From assembly GCA_937888735.1 (NCBI GenBank), contig CALASN010000008.1, positions 1 through 52,835 of the forward strand: DNA of 52,835 bases. The letters run 5' to 3'. Position 1 is the first letter of the stretch. The number at the start of each line of letters is the position of its first letter. Made by a program: the position numbers and the translations under genes. The notes below the pieces were generated by a model, which was given only the letters and a program-made list of their open reading frames with translations, had not been told where the DNA came from and made no database searches. The stretch comes from UBA5499 sp002426275 (GTDB lineage: Bacteria; Bacillota; DTU084). Shown one piece after another: positions 42,484 through 50,387 of the stretch.

Positions 42484-44571
42484 TTAATACTTACCGAACT
42501 CCTTATCGCTCAAATTGATTTTCTGGCTTGCCGCTGCAGCCTCTTTCTTCGCTGCGGCACTCTGGTCCGGCTCCTTTTTCTTTTCAACTGTAAGCGCCTT
42601 GCGCGTTCCCTTGTCTTCCCCTTGCTTCTGCGCGTTTTTGATCTTAAACTGTCCCACCGCTTCTCTCAGCAGGGCAGCCTGGCTGGCCAATTCCTCGCTG
42701 GCAGCCGCGCCTTCCTCCGAAGTGGCGGAATTTGTCTGCACGACCTGGGACACCTGCATGATTCCCTGGTTGATCTGCTCGATTCCCGCAGCCTGTTCAT
42801 TGGAGGCGGCCGCTATATCGCCCACCAGAGACGCGGCTTTGGCCACCGCTTCCACGATTTTGCCCAGTTCCTCTGCGGTTTTGTTGGCGATTTTCGTACC
42901 GCCTTCAACCTTCTTAATGGAGTCCTCAATCATCTCGGTTGTCTCTTTGGCGGCGTCAGCAGATCTGGCGGCTAGGTTTCTCACCTCTTCGGCCACTACG
43001 GCAAAGCCTTTGCCGTGCTGTCCGGCCCTGGCAGCCTCAACCGCCGCATTGAGAGCCAAAATATTCGTCTGGAACGCGATATCGTCAATGACCTTGATGA
43101 TCTTGGAAATGCTGGTGGAAGAATCATTGATCTGTTGCATTGCCGTGAGCATCGCCTGCATCTGGCCGTTGCCGGCTTCGGCATTGGTCTTAGCGACTGC
43201 AGCCAAATCGCTGGCCTGGGTGGCATTCTGCGCGTTAAGTTTCGTCTGGGAAGAGATTTCCTCCACGGAAGAAGTCAGCTCCTCAATTGAACTGGCTTGT
43301 TCGGTAGCTCCCTGAGATAGGACCATACTTGATTCCGATACTTGTTTGGCGCCTGCGGAAACTTGCTCCGCGGCAGCATTGATATCTCCCAAGACTTCAT
43401 TAAAGGAAGCGACGGTGTTATTAACCGAATTCTTTATCACTGCGTGATCGCCTTTATAAGCTCCTTCCATACTCACCTGGAGATTCCCTTTAGCCACTTC
43501 TTCCAGAGTTAAAGTTGCCTCGCCTATGGGCTGCAAGAGCACATCCAAAGTCTGATTGACGCCGCCGACGATTTCCTGATAATCTCCCTGGAAGCTTTGC
43601 ACATCGCCCCGCAGCGAGAGATTCCCAGCTTCGGCTGCGTCTGCTAACTTGTGCATCTCAGAGATCAAGTCCTTCAGGGTCTGCCGTAACTTCGCCAGAC
43701 TTAGATTTAGAACGTCTTTATCAGACTTTACGGAAAGATCAAAGCTTAAATCACCTGCCGCTATGTTCTCAACCACCGAAGCCTGCTGCTTGATATTGTC
43801 GATCATTAGCCCAAATGAGCTGGCTAAGGTGCCGATCTCGTCTTTGGAGTCCGCCTGGACGCTTACCTCCACATCGCCTTTAGCCAGCTTCTCTGCCGCG
43901 TCAAGCATTTTTGCGATTGGCCTGCCGATCATGCGCGACAGAAAAACGCCCAAGAGTATGGCTACAAGCATGGCGATGATGATCACCGCGATCATGGTCG
44001 CCTCTGCTCGATCTGCCAGCGCTATATTGGCGTTGGACCTGTCTTTGGCCCCTTTCGCATTATAAGCCATCAAATTATTAAAGCCGTCGCGCAGCGGCTC
44101 TCCTGCCGCAGTCAGTTCACCATAAACTAATTCCCTGACTTGTTGATTTTTTCCTGCTCGCTCATAATTGATCACATTGGCAACTAGAGCGTTGTAATTG
44201 CCCCATTGCGTTTTCATCTTGCTAAACAACTGACTGTCTTGCTCGTCTACGATTCCCTTCTCATATGCTTTGAGATATTCATCGACTTTGGCCGCGGAAC
44301 TTTGGATGCCGTCAAGACATTCATTTCTCTGCTCTGCGTCGCTGACTGTCAATGACTGTAAGACGCTAAACCTAACGTTCTGAAAATACAAAGCGGCAAA
44401 GCCCGCGTTATCCAAACCGGATACGTTTTCCGCATACAAGTCATGATCTGAGCTTTTGATGGCATTCAGATTTAAGATGCCGACGTAACCCACCACTGCC
44501 GCCAGCACAGCTACAATGAGAAAGCCTACAAGCAGCTTGGTTCCAATTTTCAAATCAGAAAATCTCTTCAT
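42484..44571 (-). CDS. methyl-accepting chemotaxis protein
   Basis: 695 residues. A transmembrane helix (LLVGFLIVAVLAAVVGYVGIL, about 13-33), a four-helix-bundle sensory domain, a second transmembrane helix (TMIAVIIIAMLVAILLGVFL, about 192-212), HAMP (SRMIGRPIAKMLDAAEKLAKGDVEV) and the long coiled-coil signalling domain with the hairpin tip LNAAVEAARAGQHGKGFAVVAEEVRNLA. Candidate methylation sites lie in EQASSIEELTSSVEEISSQ. There is no C-terminal pentapeptide for tethering CheR/CheB. The ligand is unknown. AGAAGGAC precedes ATG. Confidence 0.95.
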   Translation of the reverse strand: MKRFSDLKIGTKLLVGFLIVAVLAAVVGYVGILNLNAIKSSDHDLYAENVSGLDNAGFAALYFQNVRFSVLQSLTVSDAEQRNECLDGIQSSAAKVDEYLKAYEKGIVDEQDSQLFSKMKTQWGNYNALVANVINYERAGKNQQVRELVYGELTAAGEPLRDGFNNLMAYNAKGAKDRSNANIALADRAEATMIAVIIIAMLVAILLGVFLSRMIGRPIAKMLDAAEKLAKGDVEVSVQADSKDEIGTLASSFGLMIDNIKQQASVVENIAAGDLSFDLSVKSDKDVLNLSLAKLRQTLKDLISEMHKLADAAEAGNLSLRGDVQSFQGDYQEIVGGVNQTLDVLLQPIGEATLTLEEVAKGNLQVSMEGAYKGDHAVIKNSVNNTVASFNEVLGDINAAAEQVSAGAKQVSESSMVLSQGATEQASSIEELTSSVEEISSQTKLNAQNATQASDLAAVAKTNAEAGNGQMQAMLTAMQQINDSSTSISKIIKVIDDIAFQTNILALNAAVEAARAGQHGKGFAVVAEEVRNLAARSADAAKETTEMIEDSIKKVEGGTKIANKTAEELGKIVEAVAKAASLVGDIAAASNEQAAGIEQINQGIMQVSQVVQTNSATSEEGAAASEELASQAALLREAVGQFKIKNAQKQGEDKGTRKALTVEKKKEPDQSAAAKKEAAAASQKINLSDKEFGKY

Positions 44572-44607
44572 GTCCTTCTCCCCCTCGTTTTTTACCGGCC
44601 AGGCGAA

Positions 44608-45105
44608 TCAATTTTCGCCTGCCTGGCTGATTTGCTCAAGCTCGTCGTCGTTCAGCAATTTCTCGCAGTCTAAAATTAGCTTCACGCTGCTGTCCACCTT
44701 GCCGATGCCTTTGATGTATCTTTGGTAGTAGCTGCCAACCTTTGGAGGAGGCACCACGTTTTCCTGAGGAATTGAAAGCACCTCCGAGACAGTGTCCACA
44801 ATCAGACCGATGGCCACATCCCCCACTTCAATGACAATGGTACAGGTCCTGTCGTTATACTCCCTAAATTCCTTCTTGAACCTGAGCCTCACATCCAACA
44901 CGGGAATGATTTTTCCCCGCAAGTTAATGATCCCTTTTATGTAGGCGGGAAGCTCCGGCACCTCGGTGATAGCCTGGATGCCGACGATCTCGATCACGTA
45001 GCCGATGGGAATGCCATATTCCTCAGCGCCCAGAGAAAAAGTCAGATACTTGTCCTTTTGGGTGTCTTCTTCCTCAGTTGTCTTCAGTTCCGCGTTTTCT
45101 GCCAT
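44608..45105 (-). CDS. cheW: chemotaxis coupling protein CheW
   Basis: About 165 residues. KYLTFSLGAEEYGIPI, ITEVPELPAYIKGIINLRGKIIPVLDVRLRF and IGLIVDTVSEVLSI are the CheW signature. It links receptors to CheA. The GTG at 45114 abuts AAAGGAG, so the ATG at 45105, eight bases away, is preferred. Confidence 0.96.
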   Translation of the reverse strand: MAENAELKTTEEEDTQKDKYLTFSLGAEEYGIPIGYVIEIVGIQAITEVPELPAYIKGIINLRGKIIPVLDVRLRFKKEFREYNDRTCTIVIEVGDVAIGLIVDTVSEVLSIPQENVVPPPKVGSYYQRYIKGIGKVDSSVKLILDCEKLLNDDELEQISQAGEN

Positions 45106-45128
45106 ATCTCCCACTCCTTTCGTCTTTT

Positions 45129-47096
45129 TTATGCGCTTGCCACCAGCGCGGCTGGGTCGAGAATTAAGCTCACCTTCCCGTCCCCCGACAAAGTACAGCC
45201 TGAGAGACCGCGAACTCTTTTTATATATTTGGGCAACGCTTTCACCACCACTTGCTGTTCTCCCACCAGAGCGTCTGCAAAAAGGCAGACGGCTTGATCG
45301 TCGTTCTCAACCACAATGATGATTCCCTCCGTGATTTCACGGACAGATGTTTCAATCTGATAATACTGGTGGAGCCGCAGGACTTGGTAACAATCGCCGC
45401 GAATCATCAGCAATTCGTTGCCCTGGGGATCTACGATGAGATCTCTCTCCTTGGGCCTGAAAGCTTCACGAATGGAGGTGATGGGGATGGTGAATTGACA
45501 ATTGCCGACCTTGATGTTCATACCGCCGATAATGGCCAGGGTCAACGGAATTTTGATGGCAACGGCTGTTCCCTTGTCCGGTTTGCTGTCCACGCTCACA
45601 GCGCCGCCGATCTTTTCGATGTTTTTCTTCACTATGTCCATGCCCACGCCGCGGCCGGAAAACTCGGTTACTTTATCATTGGTGGAAAACCCCGGCAAAA
45701 AAATGAAGGAAAAGATCTCCTGATCCTGCAGCTGACTTTCTGGCTTTTTAAGCAGGCCGTTCTTTTTTGCCCGCGCCAAAATCTGTGTGCGATCTAGTCC
45801 CCTGCCGTCGTCTCTGATGATCACCAGGACATCGCCGCCGGCGTTTTTCGCCTCCAAAGTGATCTTACCTTGCTCCGGCTTTCCCTTGGCGAGCCTCTCT
45901 GGGGCTGCTTCAATGCCGTGATCTATGGAGTTTCTGATGATGTGGATTAACGGATCCGCCAAGTGCTCCAACACGTTTTTGTCAACTTCGGTTTCCGCGC
46001 CTATGATTTCGAGCTCTACGTTCTTATCAAGCTTACGGCACATGTCCCGGACGATTCTGTTCAGTTTCTGAAATGTCGCGACCAGCGGCACCATGCGGAT
46101 GGCCATGACTATGTCCTGTAATTCGTCGATGATTTTGCGCAGCTGTCTGGCAGCCTTGCTGAAATTTTCCAGCTGCAGCCCGTTGAGATCTGAGTTTTGC
46201 GTCACCATGGCCTCAGAGATCACAAGTTCGCCGATTAAGTCCATCAGCTGATCCAGCTTTAAAATGTTGACGCTGATCACGTTCTGCATTAAAGCTTGCG
46301 CATAGTTTCCTTGAACTTTGGTCATCTTGCCGGCGAGAGCTGTCTGCGCTTTCGGGCTTATTTCCTCTAAATCCAAACTTTTCAAAAACGCGGTCTCCTG
46401 CAAAAGCTGACGGATCGTCTCCAAGGAGCTGTCCGAACCGAATGTGAGCTTAAATCCTCTCTGGCGGATGACTTTTTCAGCTTGCTCGCCGTCATTGAGA
46501 TCTGCCGGCCAATATTCTAGCGCGCAAACCAGCTCCTTGAGTTTCTTGAGAACCATAAATGCCCTGACGCTGACCATTTCACAATCATCCGCAAAGAAAA
46601 GAACAGCCTTATACCTATGTTCTGCGCAACGCTCTTCCCTGCCGGTCTCAAGATAACGCTGGATCTTTCCTTCTTCCCCTAAAGGTGCAGTATTTTTTAA
46701 GTTGGCCAGAAAAGAATGCATTTCCTCAATCAGCGCGCTGGAATCCGCATCCGAAGCTTGTCCGCCTTCTAACTTTACCAATTCGCCTTTAATGAAGTCC
46801 GCTCCCTGCAAAATCAGATCGGCAAGCTTTGGATAATCGATTCCTTCCGGCTTGTTCTCACGGATAAAAAAGAATAAATCCTCGATGGCATGGGCTAATT
46901 GTGAAATATTGTCGTACCTCATCATGGCGGCTGAGCCTTTTATGGTATGCATGATTCTGAAGAGCTCGTTTAGCTTTTCTGTGGAAAGCGAGGCTGCCTG
47001 CTCGCTGCTGAGGATCATCATTTCAAGCCGTTCCAACAGCTGATTGGTCTCATAAACAAACATCTCGAGCATTTGTTCCTGTGTTAATTTAGCCAC
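45129..47096 (-). CDS. cheA: chemotaxis histidine kinase CheA
   Basis: 655 residues. HPt domain with phospho-His at position 50 (FRIMHTIKGSAAMM), a linker/P2-like region (about 130-260, KAVLFFADDCEM), the dimerisation helices (LDQLMDLIGELVISEAMV), the HATPase domain (HIIRNSIDHGIE, DDGRGLD, GFSTNDKVTEFSGRGVGMDIVKKNIEKIGG) and a CheW-like C-terminus (INLKVGNCQF-like start, YIKRVRGLSGCTLSGDGKVSLILD). It phosphorylates CheY (not in this window) and CheB. First gene of the operon; a sigma-28-like promoter lies upstream. Confidence 0.96.
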   Translation of the reverse strand: MAKLTQEQMLEMFVYETNQLLERLEMMILSSEQAASLSTEKLNELFRIMHTIKGSAAMMRYDNISQLAHAIEDLFFFIRENKPEGIDYPKLADLILQGADFIKGELVKLEGGQASDADSSALIEEMHSFLANLKNTAPLGEEGKIQRYLETGREERCAEHRYKAVLFFADDCEMVSVRAFMVLKKLKELVCALEYWPADLNDGEQAEKVIRQRGFKLTFGSDSSLETIRQLLQETAFLKSLDLEEISPKAQTALAGKMTKVQGNYAQALMQNVISVNILKLDQLMDLIGELVISEAMVTQNSDLNGLQLENFSKAARQLRKIIDELQDIVMAIRMVPLVATFQKLNRIVRDMCRKLDKNVELEIIGAETEVDKNVLEHLADPLIHIIRNSIDHGIEAAPERLAKGKPEQGKITLEAKNAGGDVLVIIRDDGRGLDRTQILARAKKNGLLKKPESQLQDQEIFSFIFLPGFSTNDKVTEFSGRGVGMDIVKKNIEKIGGAVSVDSKPDKGTAVAIKIPLTLAIIGGMNIKVGNCQFTIPITSIREAFRPKERDLIVDPQGNELLMIRGDCYQVLRLHQYYQIETSVREITEGIIIVVENDDQAVCLFADALVGEQQVVVKALPKYIKRVRGLSGCTLSGDGKVSLILDPAALVASA

Positions 47097-47364
47097 CTAA
47101 TTCCCCCCTAATAATCACCTAAGCAGCACAAAATAACTCATAAGCACGAATTTTTTTAAAATAATGATCATTCATCCACAGAAAAACAAACTTCGTCAGA
47201 AAGAACAATGCAGACGCAGACAACTTACACAGCATTATGGCAGGTTGAAGCGGAAGGACAGCAGGAAAGATTTAAGCGCCTCTTAATGCAAGCTCATATT
47301 TCCTCTCGAGGTTGCGCAGTGAACTTCGCGGCGAGATCATGATCCTAGAGTCACTACTCATTTA

Positions 47365-47391
47365 TTATCGTCTATCTTGCCAAACGAATTA
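47365..47391 (-). promoter_or_regulatory. sigma-28 (FliA/SigD)-like promoter of the chemotaxis operon
   Basis: Minus strand TAAT (47391-47388), 15-base spacer, GACGATAA (47372-47365), versus the flagellar consensus TAAA-N15-GCCGATAA: 3 of 4 and 7 of 8. It lies about 270 bases before cheA. The remaining 47097-47532 region is AT-rich with no gene that I can support. Confidence 0.5.
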
Positions 47392-47532
47392 AGTAAAATG
47401 AAGAATAAATTTAGTTTGCCAAAAGAATAAAAATAATTACTCGCTAAATTTTTAAAAAGGGCATTTTTCCCAAAAATCAGTAAACATTTCAGAAATTGGC
47501 AACTTCTTCTTCACAATGCTTAGTTCCTGGAT

Positions 47533-47567
47533 CTTAAAAGAGGGCAGAGCGAATGCTCTGCCCTCTT
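47533..47567 (-). terminator. intrinsic terminator of the porin-like gene
   Basis: AAGAGGGCAGAGC (47538-47550) pairs with GCTCTGCCCTCTT (47555-47567), a 13-bp stem with a 4-base loop. On the minus strand it is followed by TTAAGATCC, so together with the stem's last bases there is a TTTT run. It lies 150 bases beyond the porin stop. Confidence 0.8.
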
Positions 47568-47716
47568 AGCTGTTGTGAGTTTTTTAGTGCAAATCTTGCT
47601 GCTGACAGGTTGGATTCCTTGATTTTAATTTAGTTTAGCTTCTGCTGCGATTAAGCTTTCAATTCTGGTTAGATTTTGCTCAGTTCATTGCTACATCTGT
47701 GCTCGGATATCAATTA

Positions 47717-48772
47717 TTAGAATGCTACAGTCATTCCCACGCGAGCCTGGGCGCCTGCTTCACTGTTGTACAGGGCCTCTACGCCAAGACCGTTAGGCGC
47801 GCGATAAGCGGCCTGTGCTTCATGCTCCATCTCGCCGCCGTCCGGCAGTGTGAGCTCATAGCTGGCATCAATGGTGTTGCCGGCCAGGTTCATCTCTTTA
47901 GCAGCGCCGAAGCGAACGGCGTCTTGACGGATTCCTGAGTCGATCCACTCATAGCGATCCACATCTGCGGAGAACACTAGGCCGTAAGCGCTGGTGCGCA
48001 CACCCGCGGTGTAACCGCGCAGGCCAAGGTATTCTGCCACTGGATTGCTGTCCTCATAGAATGAATCCACGTCCGGGTTAAGCCATTTGGCATTGTAGGT
48101 TGGATCGAAAGAACGATATCCGGCCACCAACTGAAGCTGCGGAGTGATGCTGTAGCCGCCGTCGATCTTCACGATATCCGAACCGTCGGCTGTGGCGTAG
48201 GTTCCGACGAGCTGCGCTCCCGGCAGAGGTGAGATTTGACCTGTGATGTCTATGGCCTGCTGATCTTCATCGGTAACAAAAGTCCCTGCGAGGTTCAGCT
48301 GATCCAAGTTAGCCTCTACCTTGCCGCCTAAAGTCTTGTCCACAGTGTAGAAAAGCGCTCCTGAGAGAGGTCCGTTCTTGAAGCCCTCAAAGCTGATGCC
48401 ATCTACGCTGTCATCGCGTCCGATCCAAGCCACATACGGAGAGTAGTTGAAGCGAAGTCCGCCGATGGTCGTGACAACCTGAGAGCCGCCGTTCCACAGC
48501 GAACCGAGCCGCTGCAGATAGCCGCGCTGGAACTGGTCAAGCTTCAAGCCGTCGAAAAACGTCTGGGTATTGCCCAGCTGAAGCTCTACTCCGGCGCGAG
48601 TCCTAGCGTCAAAGCCAAGTGAAACATTTGCCTGATTTTCAACAGTCGTTGGTCCATACTGCCCCCAGTCGCCTTCCAGCTGCAGAGTTCCTCCCACTGT
48701 GGGAAGAGCAAGGGCCGGTACGGCTAAGGCCAGCAATGCTGCGATACTTAGCATGAAAGCTACTTTTTTCAT
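47717..48772 (-). CDS. porin-like outer-membrane beta-barrel protein
   Basis: About 351 residues. A clear signal peptide (MKKVAFMLSIAALLALAVPALA) is followed by a beta-strand-rich acidic protein (GGTLQLEGDWGQY, ATADGSDIVKIDGGYSITPQLQLVAGYR) that ends in GMTVAF, a terminal Phe as in outer-membrane barrels. About sixteen strands would fit the length. Family not named; a general porin is the likely role. An upstream start at 48793 is possible, but AGGGGG sits ten bases before the ATG at 48772, and the signal peptide starts there. Stands alone, with its own terminator. Confidence 0.8.
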   Translation of the reverse strand: MKKVAFMLSIAALLALAVPALALPTVGGTLQLEGDWGQYGPTTVENQANVSLGFDARTRAGVELQLGNTQTFFDGLKLDQFQRGYLQRLGSLWNGGSQVVTTIGGLRFNYSPYVAWIGRDDSVDGISFEGFKNGPLSGALFYTVDKTLGGKVEANLDQLNLAGTFVTDEDQQAIDITGQISPLPGAQLVGTYATADGSDIVKIDGGYSITPQLQLVAGYRSFDPTYNAKWLNPDVDSFYEDSNPVAEYLGLRGYTAGVRTSAYGLVFSADVDRYEWIDSGIRQDAVRFGAAKEMNLAGNTIDASYELTLPDGGEMEHEAQAAYRAPNGLGVEALYNSEAGAQARVGMTVAF

Positions 48773-48807
48773 TACGTGATATCCCCCTAGCAAGTTTAGA
48801 GTTTTTT

Positions 48808-48889
48808 GCTGCGTTTACTGCTGCATGCTGCGATCGTTGCTGCGAAGGGGAAACGGGTAAGCATTTCCATGTTACCTTATCCTTTTCCC
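48808..48889 (-). promoter_or_regulatory. structured 5' leader of the porin-like gene
   Basis: Minus strand: GGGAAA (48889-48884) and TTTCCC (48853-48848) enclose an inner hairpin GGTAA/TTACC (48876-48872, 48860-48856), giving a nested stem. Four GCAGCA units follow within 45 bases, then the ribosome site. Such leaders often control porin translation, for example by sRNA or protein binding. Inference only. Confidence 0.4.
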
Positions 48890-48890
48890 A

Positions 48891-49380
48891 CTAGCTGTAG
48901 TTCTTAGTGCTCTCACCAACAGTGCCGCCGGATTGCTGGGGATTCACCTCCTTTCCTGATCCAGCTTCCTGCGGTGAGAAGAGCTTTTCTAGCTCACAAA
49001 CAAAGATTTCGCTTTCTAGCTCTGAAATCCTCCTGCTTACTACGTTGTAAATATTGGAAGGAACGACACCCACCAACACGTTGGTTAATCATTTTTGCTA
49101 TGAGTTTGCCCATCGGCAAAAAACAAGGAGAACTTTAATTTGACCAGCTTCTTCGGAGGGAACGTTCTCGTATCCAGCGATAATATCGAAGTTGATAATC
49201 GGTTTAGCCTCTGCTTAATTACTTCTTCATTAACCATAGGCCCTCAACTTTTTTTCACTTCTCAATTGTTCTGGCAGATGATAAATCCGGATAACGTTTT
49301 AGGTCGTGATATTCAAATAACGTTTGGACTTTATAATCGCTTTCCAGCGTCATATCCCGTGTAAATAAGGTATATTATTC
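48891..49380. other. gene-poor stretch with weak small ORFs
   Basis: On the minus strand 48891-49079 encodes 62 residues (ISELESEIFVCELEKLFSPQEAGSG) from a GTG without a ribosome site. Inside it, AAAGGAGGTGAATCC could drive an 18-residue peptide from GTG. On the plus strand 49140-49364 encodes 74 residues from a TTG preceded by AAGGAG at nine bases, with a TTTGCC-N4-GGCAAA hairpin upstream (49106-49121). None resembles a known family, and no consensus promoter is seen. Confidence 0.3.
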
Positions 49381-49635
49381 TTATAAATCTGATATTTTTT
49401 TACGAGGCGGCGCCTCGTTTACGATCCCCAAATCAACTTCTCTTTTGCGGGCTTCCGTTAAGCTCACCTTCCTTTCAAGATATACTCCAGGCTCCATCTT
49501 TTTCTCCAAGTAGATTGCGCTATCTATGTCACTGTCCGCTCTAAGGTTGCCGTGAGCATACGAGCCGAAAATATAAGCAAAGCCAATATCCTGATCCCAA
49601 AGCAATATTTCCCTGCATCTGGCGACAATATCCAT
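49381..49635 (-). CDS. MNT-type nucleotidyltransferase, short or truncated
   Basis: About 84 residues. FIFGSYAHGNLRADSDIDSAIYL is the GSx10DxD active-site motif of minimal nucleotidyltransferases (MntA type), and the third acidic residue lies in REVDLGIV. Family members run 95-140 residues; here the normal NEAPPLLKYEVLRKG-like ending is replaced by NEAPPRKKISDL, so the C-terminus is cut, perhaps by a frameshift at a GC-rich palindrome (49402-49418). The usual HEPN (HepT) partner is absent. It may be a relic of a MntA/HepT toxin-antitoxin pair. ATG 49635 preferred over TTG 49641. Confidence 0.7.
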   Translation of the reverse strand: MDIVARCREILLWDQDIGFAYIFGSYAHGNLRADSDIDSAIYLEKKMEPGVYLERKVSLTEARKREVDLGIVNEAPPRKKISDL

Positions 49636-49656
49636 CCCCAATATTCCCTAACATAG

Positions 49657-50373
49657 TTAATCAGGGTAATCAATGTGTGCCTTTCTAGCCTGTGAATGTT
49701 GAAATCTTCGTGAAATCCAATAAACTTTTCCGCCTTTCTCAAAGCGTGCTCCCGTCTGCTTAAAAAAGAAGTGCACCCCTGCCCGCACGCACTGCTCGCG
49801 AAGAGCCAGCACCCACTCATACCTGCAAAGCCTGGCGCCATTTCCAGATTCTCCGCCCACCGTCACTCCCTCGATTTCACAGGTAAGGTAAGAGGACAGG
49901 TCTAGCGCTTCCAAAAGCGGTTCGCAGATGATGCTTTTATGCCTAATCGGCTCTGCCAGCAAAATTGGCAGCCGCGAGTCGGCGCGATCCTGATTCTCTG
50001 CCGTGCAGCAAATGGTAACATTCTCATAGCCGCCTCCCCAATCGTCGGGCAGCCCCACATGAAAGCGATGGATTCGCTTTGTGACAATGAAAAAACGCAA
50101 ATCCGCCCGGTCGCGAATCATCCGCCAGATTTCCGGTCGCCATTCGTCGGCTTCCTCAATGAAAAAGTCGGAAGAAAAACAGGTGTAGACCGTTTCAGTC
50201 CCACTGAGCTTATATGCGCCGGCCCTGTCGCGCTTCAAAGGGAGATTAAAGTCGCCCGTCTTGGAGACAAGCGAACTGTCCTTGCCGTGACGCGCGTCAA
50301 TCCTGTAGACGTAACAATTCTGGCAGCCGGGACTGATTTTCCGGCACCCGTGCCATGGGTTCCAAGTGGGCAT
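49657..50373 (-). CDS. DUF5131 (phage Gp37/Gp68-like) protein
   Basis: 238 residues. TWNPWHGCRKISPGCQNCYVY (the C-x6-C-x2-C cluster), DFFIEEADEWRPEIWRMI, FFIVTKRIHRF, NVTICCTAENQDRADSRLP, ICEPLLEALDL and VTVGGESGNGARLC are the family signature. These proteins occur in phages and chromosomes and look like radical-SAM-related Fe-S proteins; their reaction is unknown. GGAGAGGAAG precedes the ATG. It lies 14 bases downstream of the helicase gene, so the two are likely co-transcribed. Confidence 0.9.
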   Translation of the reverse strand: MPTWNPWHGCRKISPGCQNCYVYRIDARHGKDSSLVSKTGDFNLPLKRDRAGAYKLSGTETVYTCFSSDFFIEEADEWRPEIWRMIRDRADLRFFIVTKRIHRFHVGLPDDWGGGYENVTICCTAENQDRADSRLPILLAEPIRHKSIICEPLLEALDLSSYLTCEIEGVTVGGESGNGARLCRYEWVLALREQCVRAGVHFFFKQTGARFEKGGKVYWISRRFQHSQARKAHIDYPD

Positions 50374-50387
50374 CTTCCTCTCCTCCC

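Noticed and set aside
42515..43315. 266-codon plus-strand ORF opposite the chemoreceptor
   Set aside because: Low-complexity Ala/Ser-rich translation that mirrors the coiled-coil gene on the minus strand.
47097..47716. Search for tRNA or riboswitch in the 620-base gap before cheA
   Set aside because: No cloverleaf or known riboswitch core seen; only an AT-rich promoter region and a terminator.
49140..49364. 74-codon plus-strand ORF with TTG start and AAGGAG
   Set aside because: Not accepted as a gene: no family resemblance and ordinary AT-rich composition. Mentioned only in the gap description.
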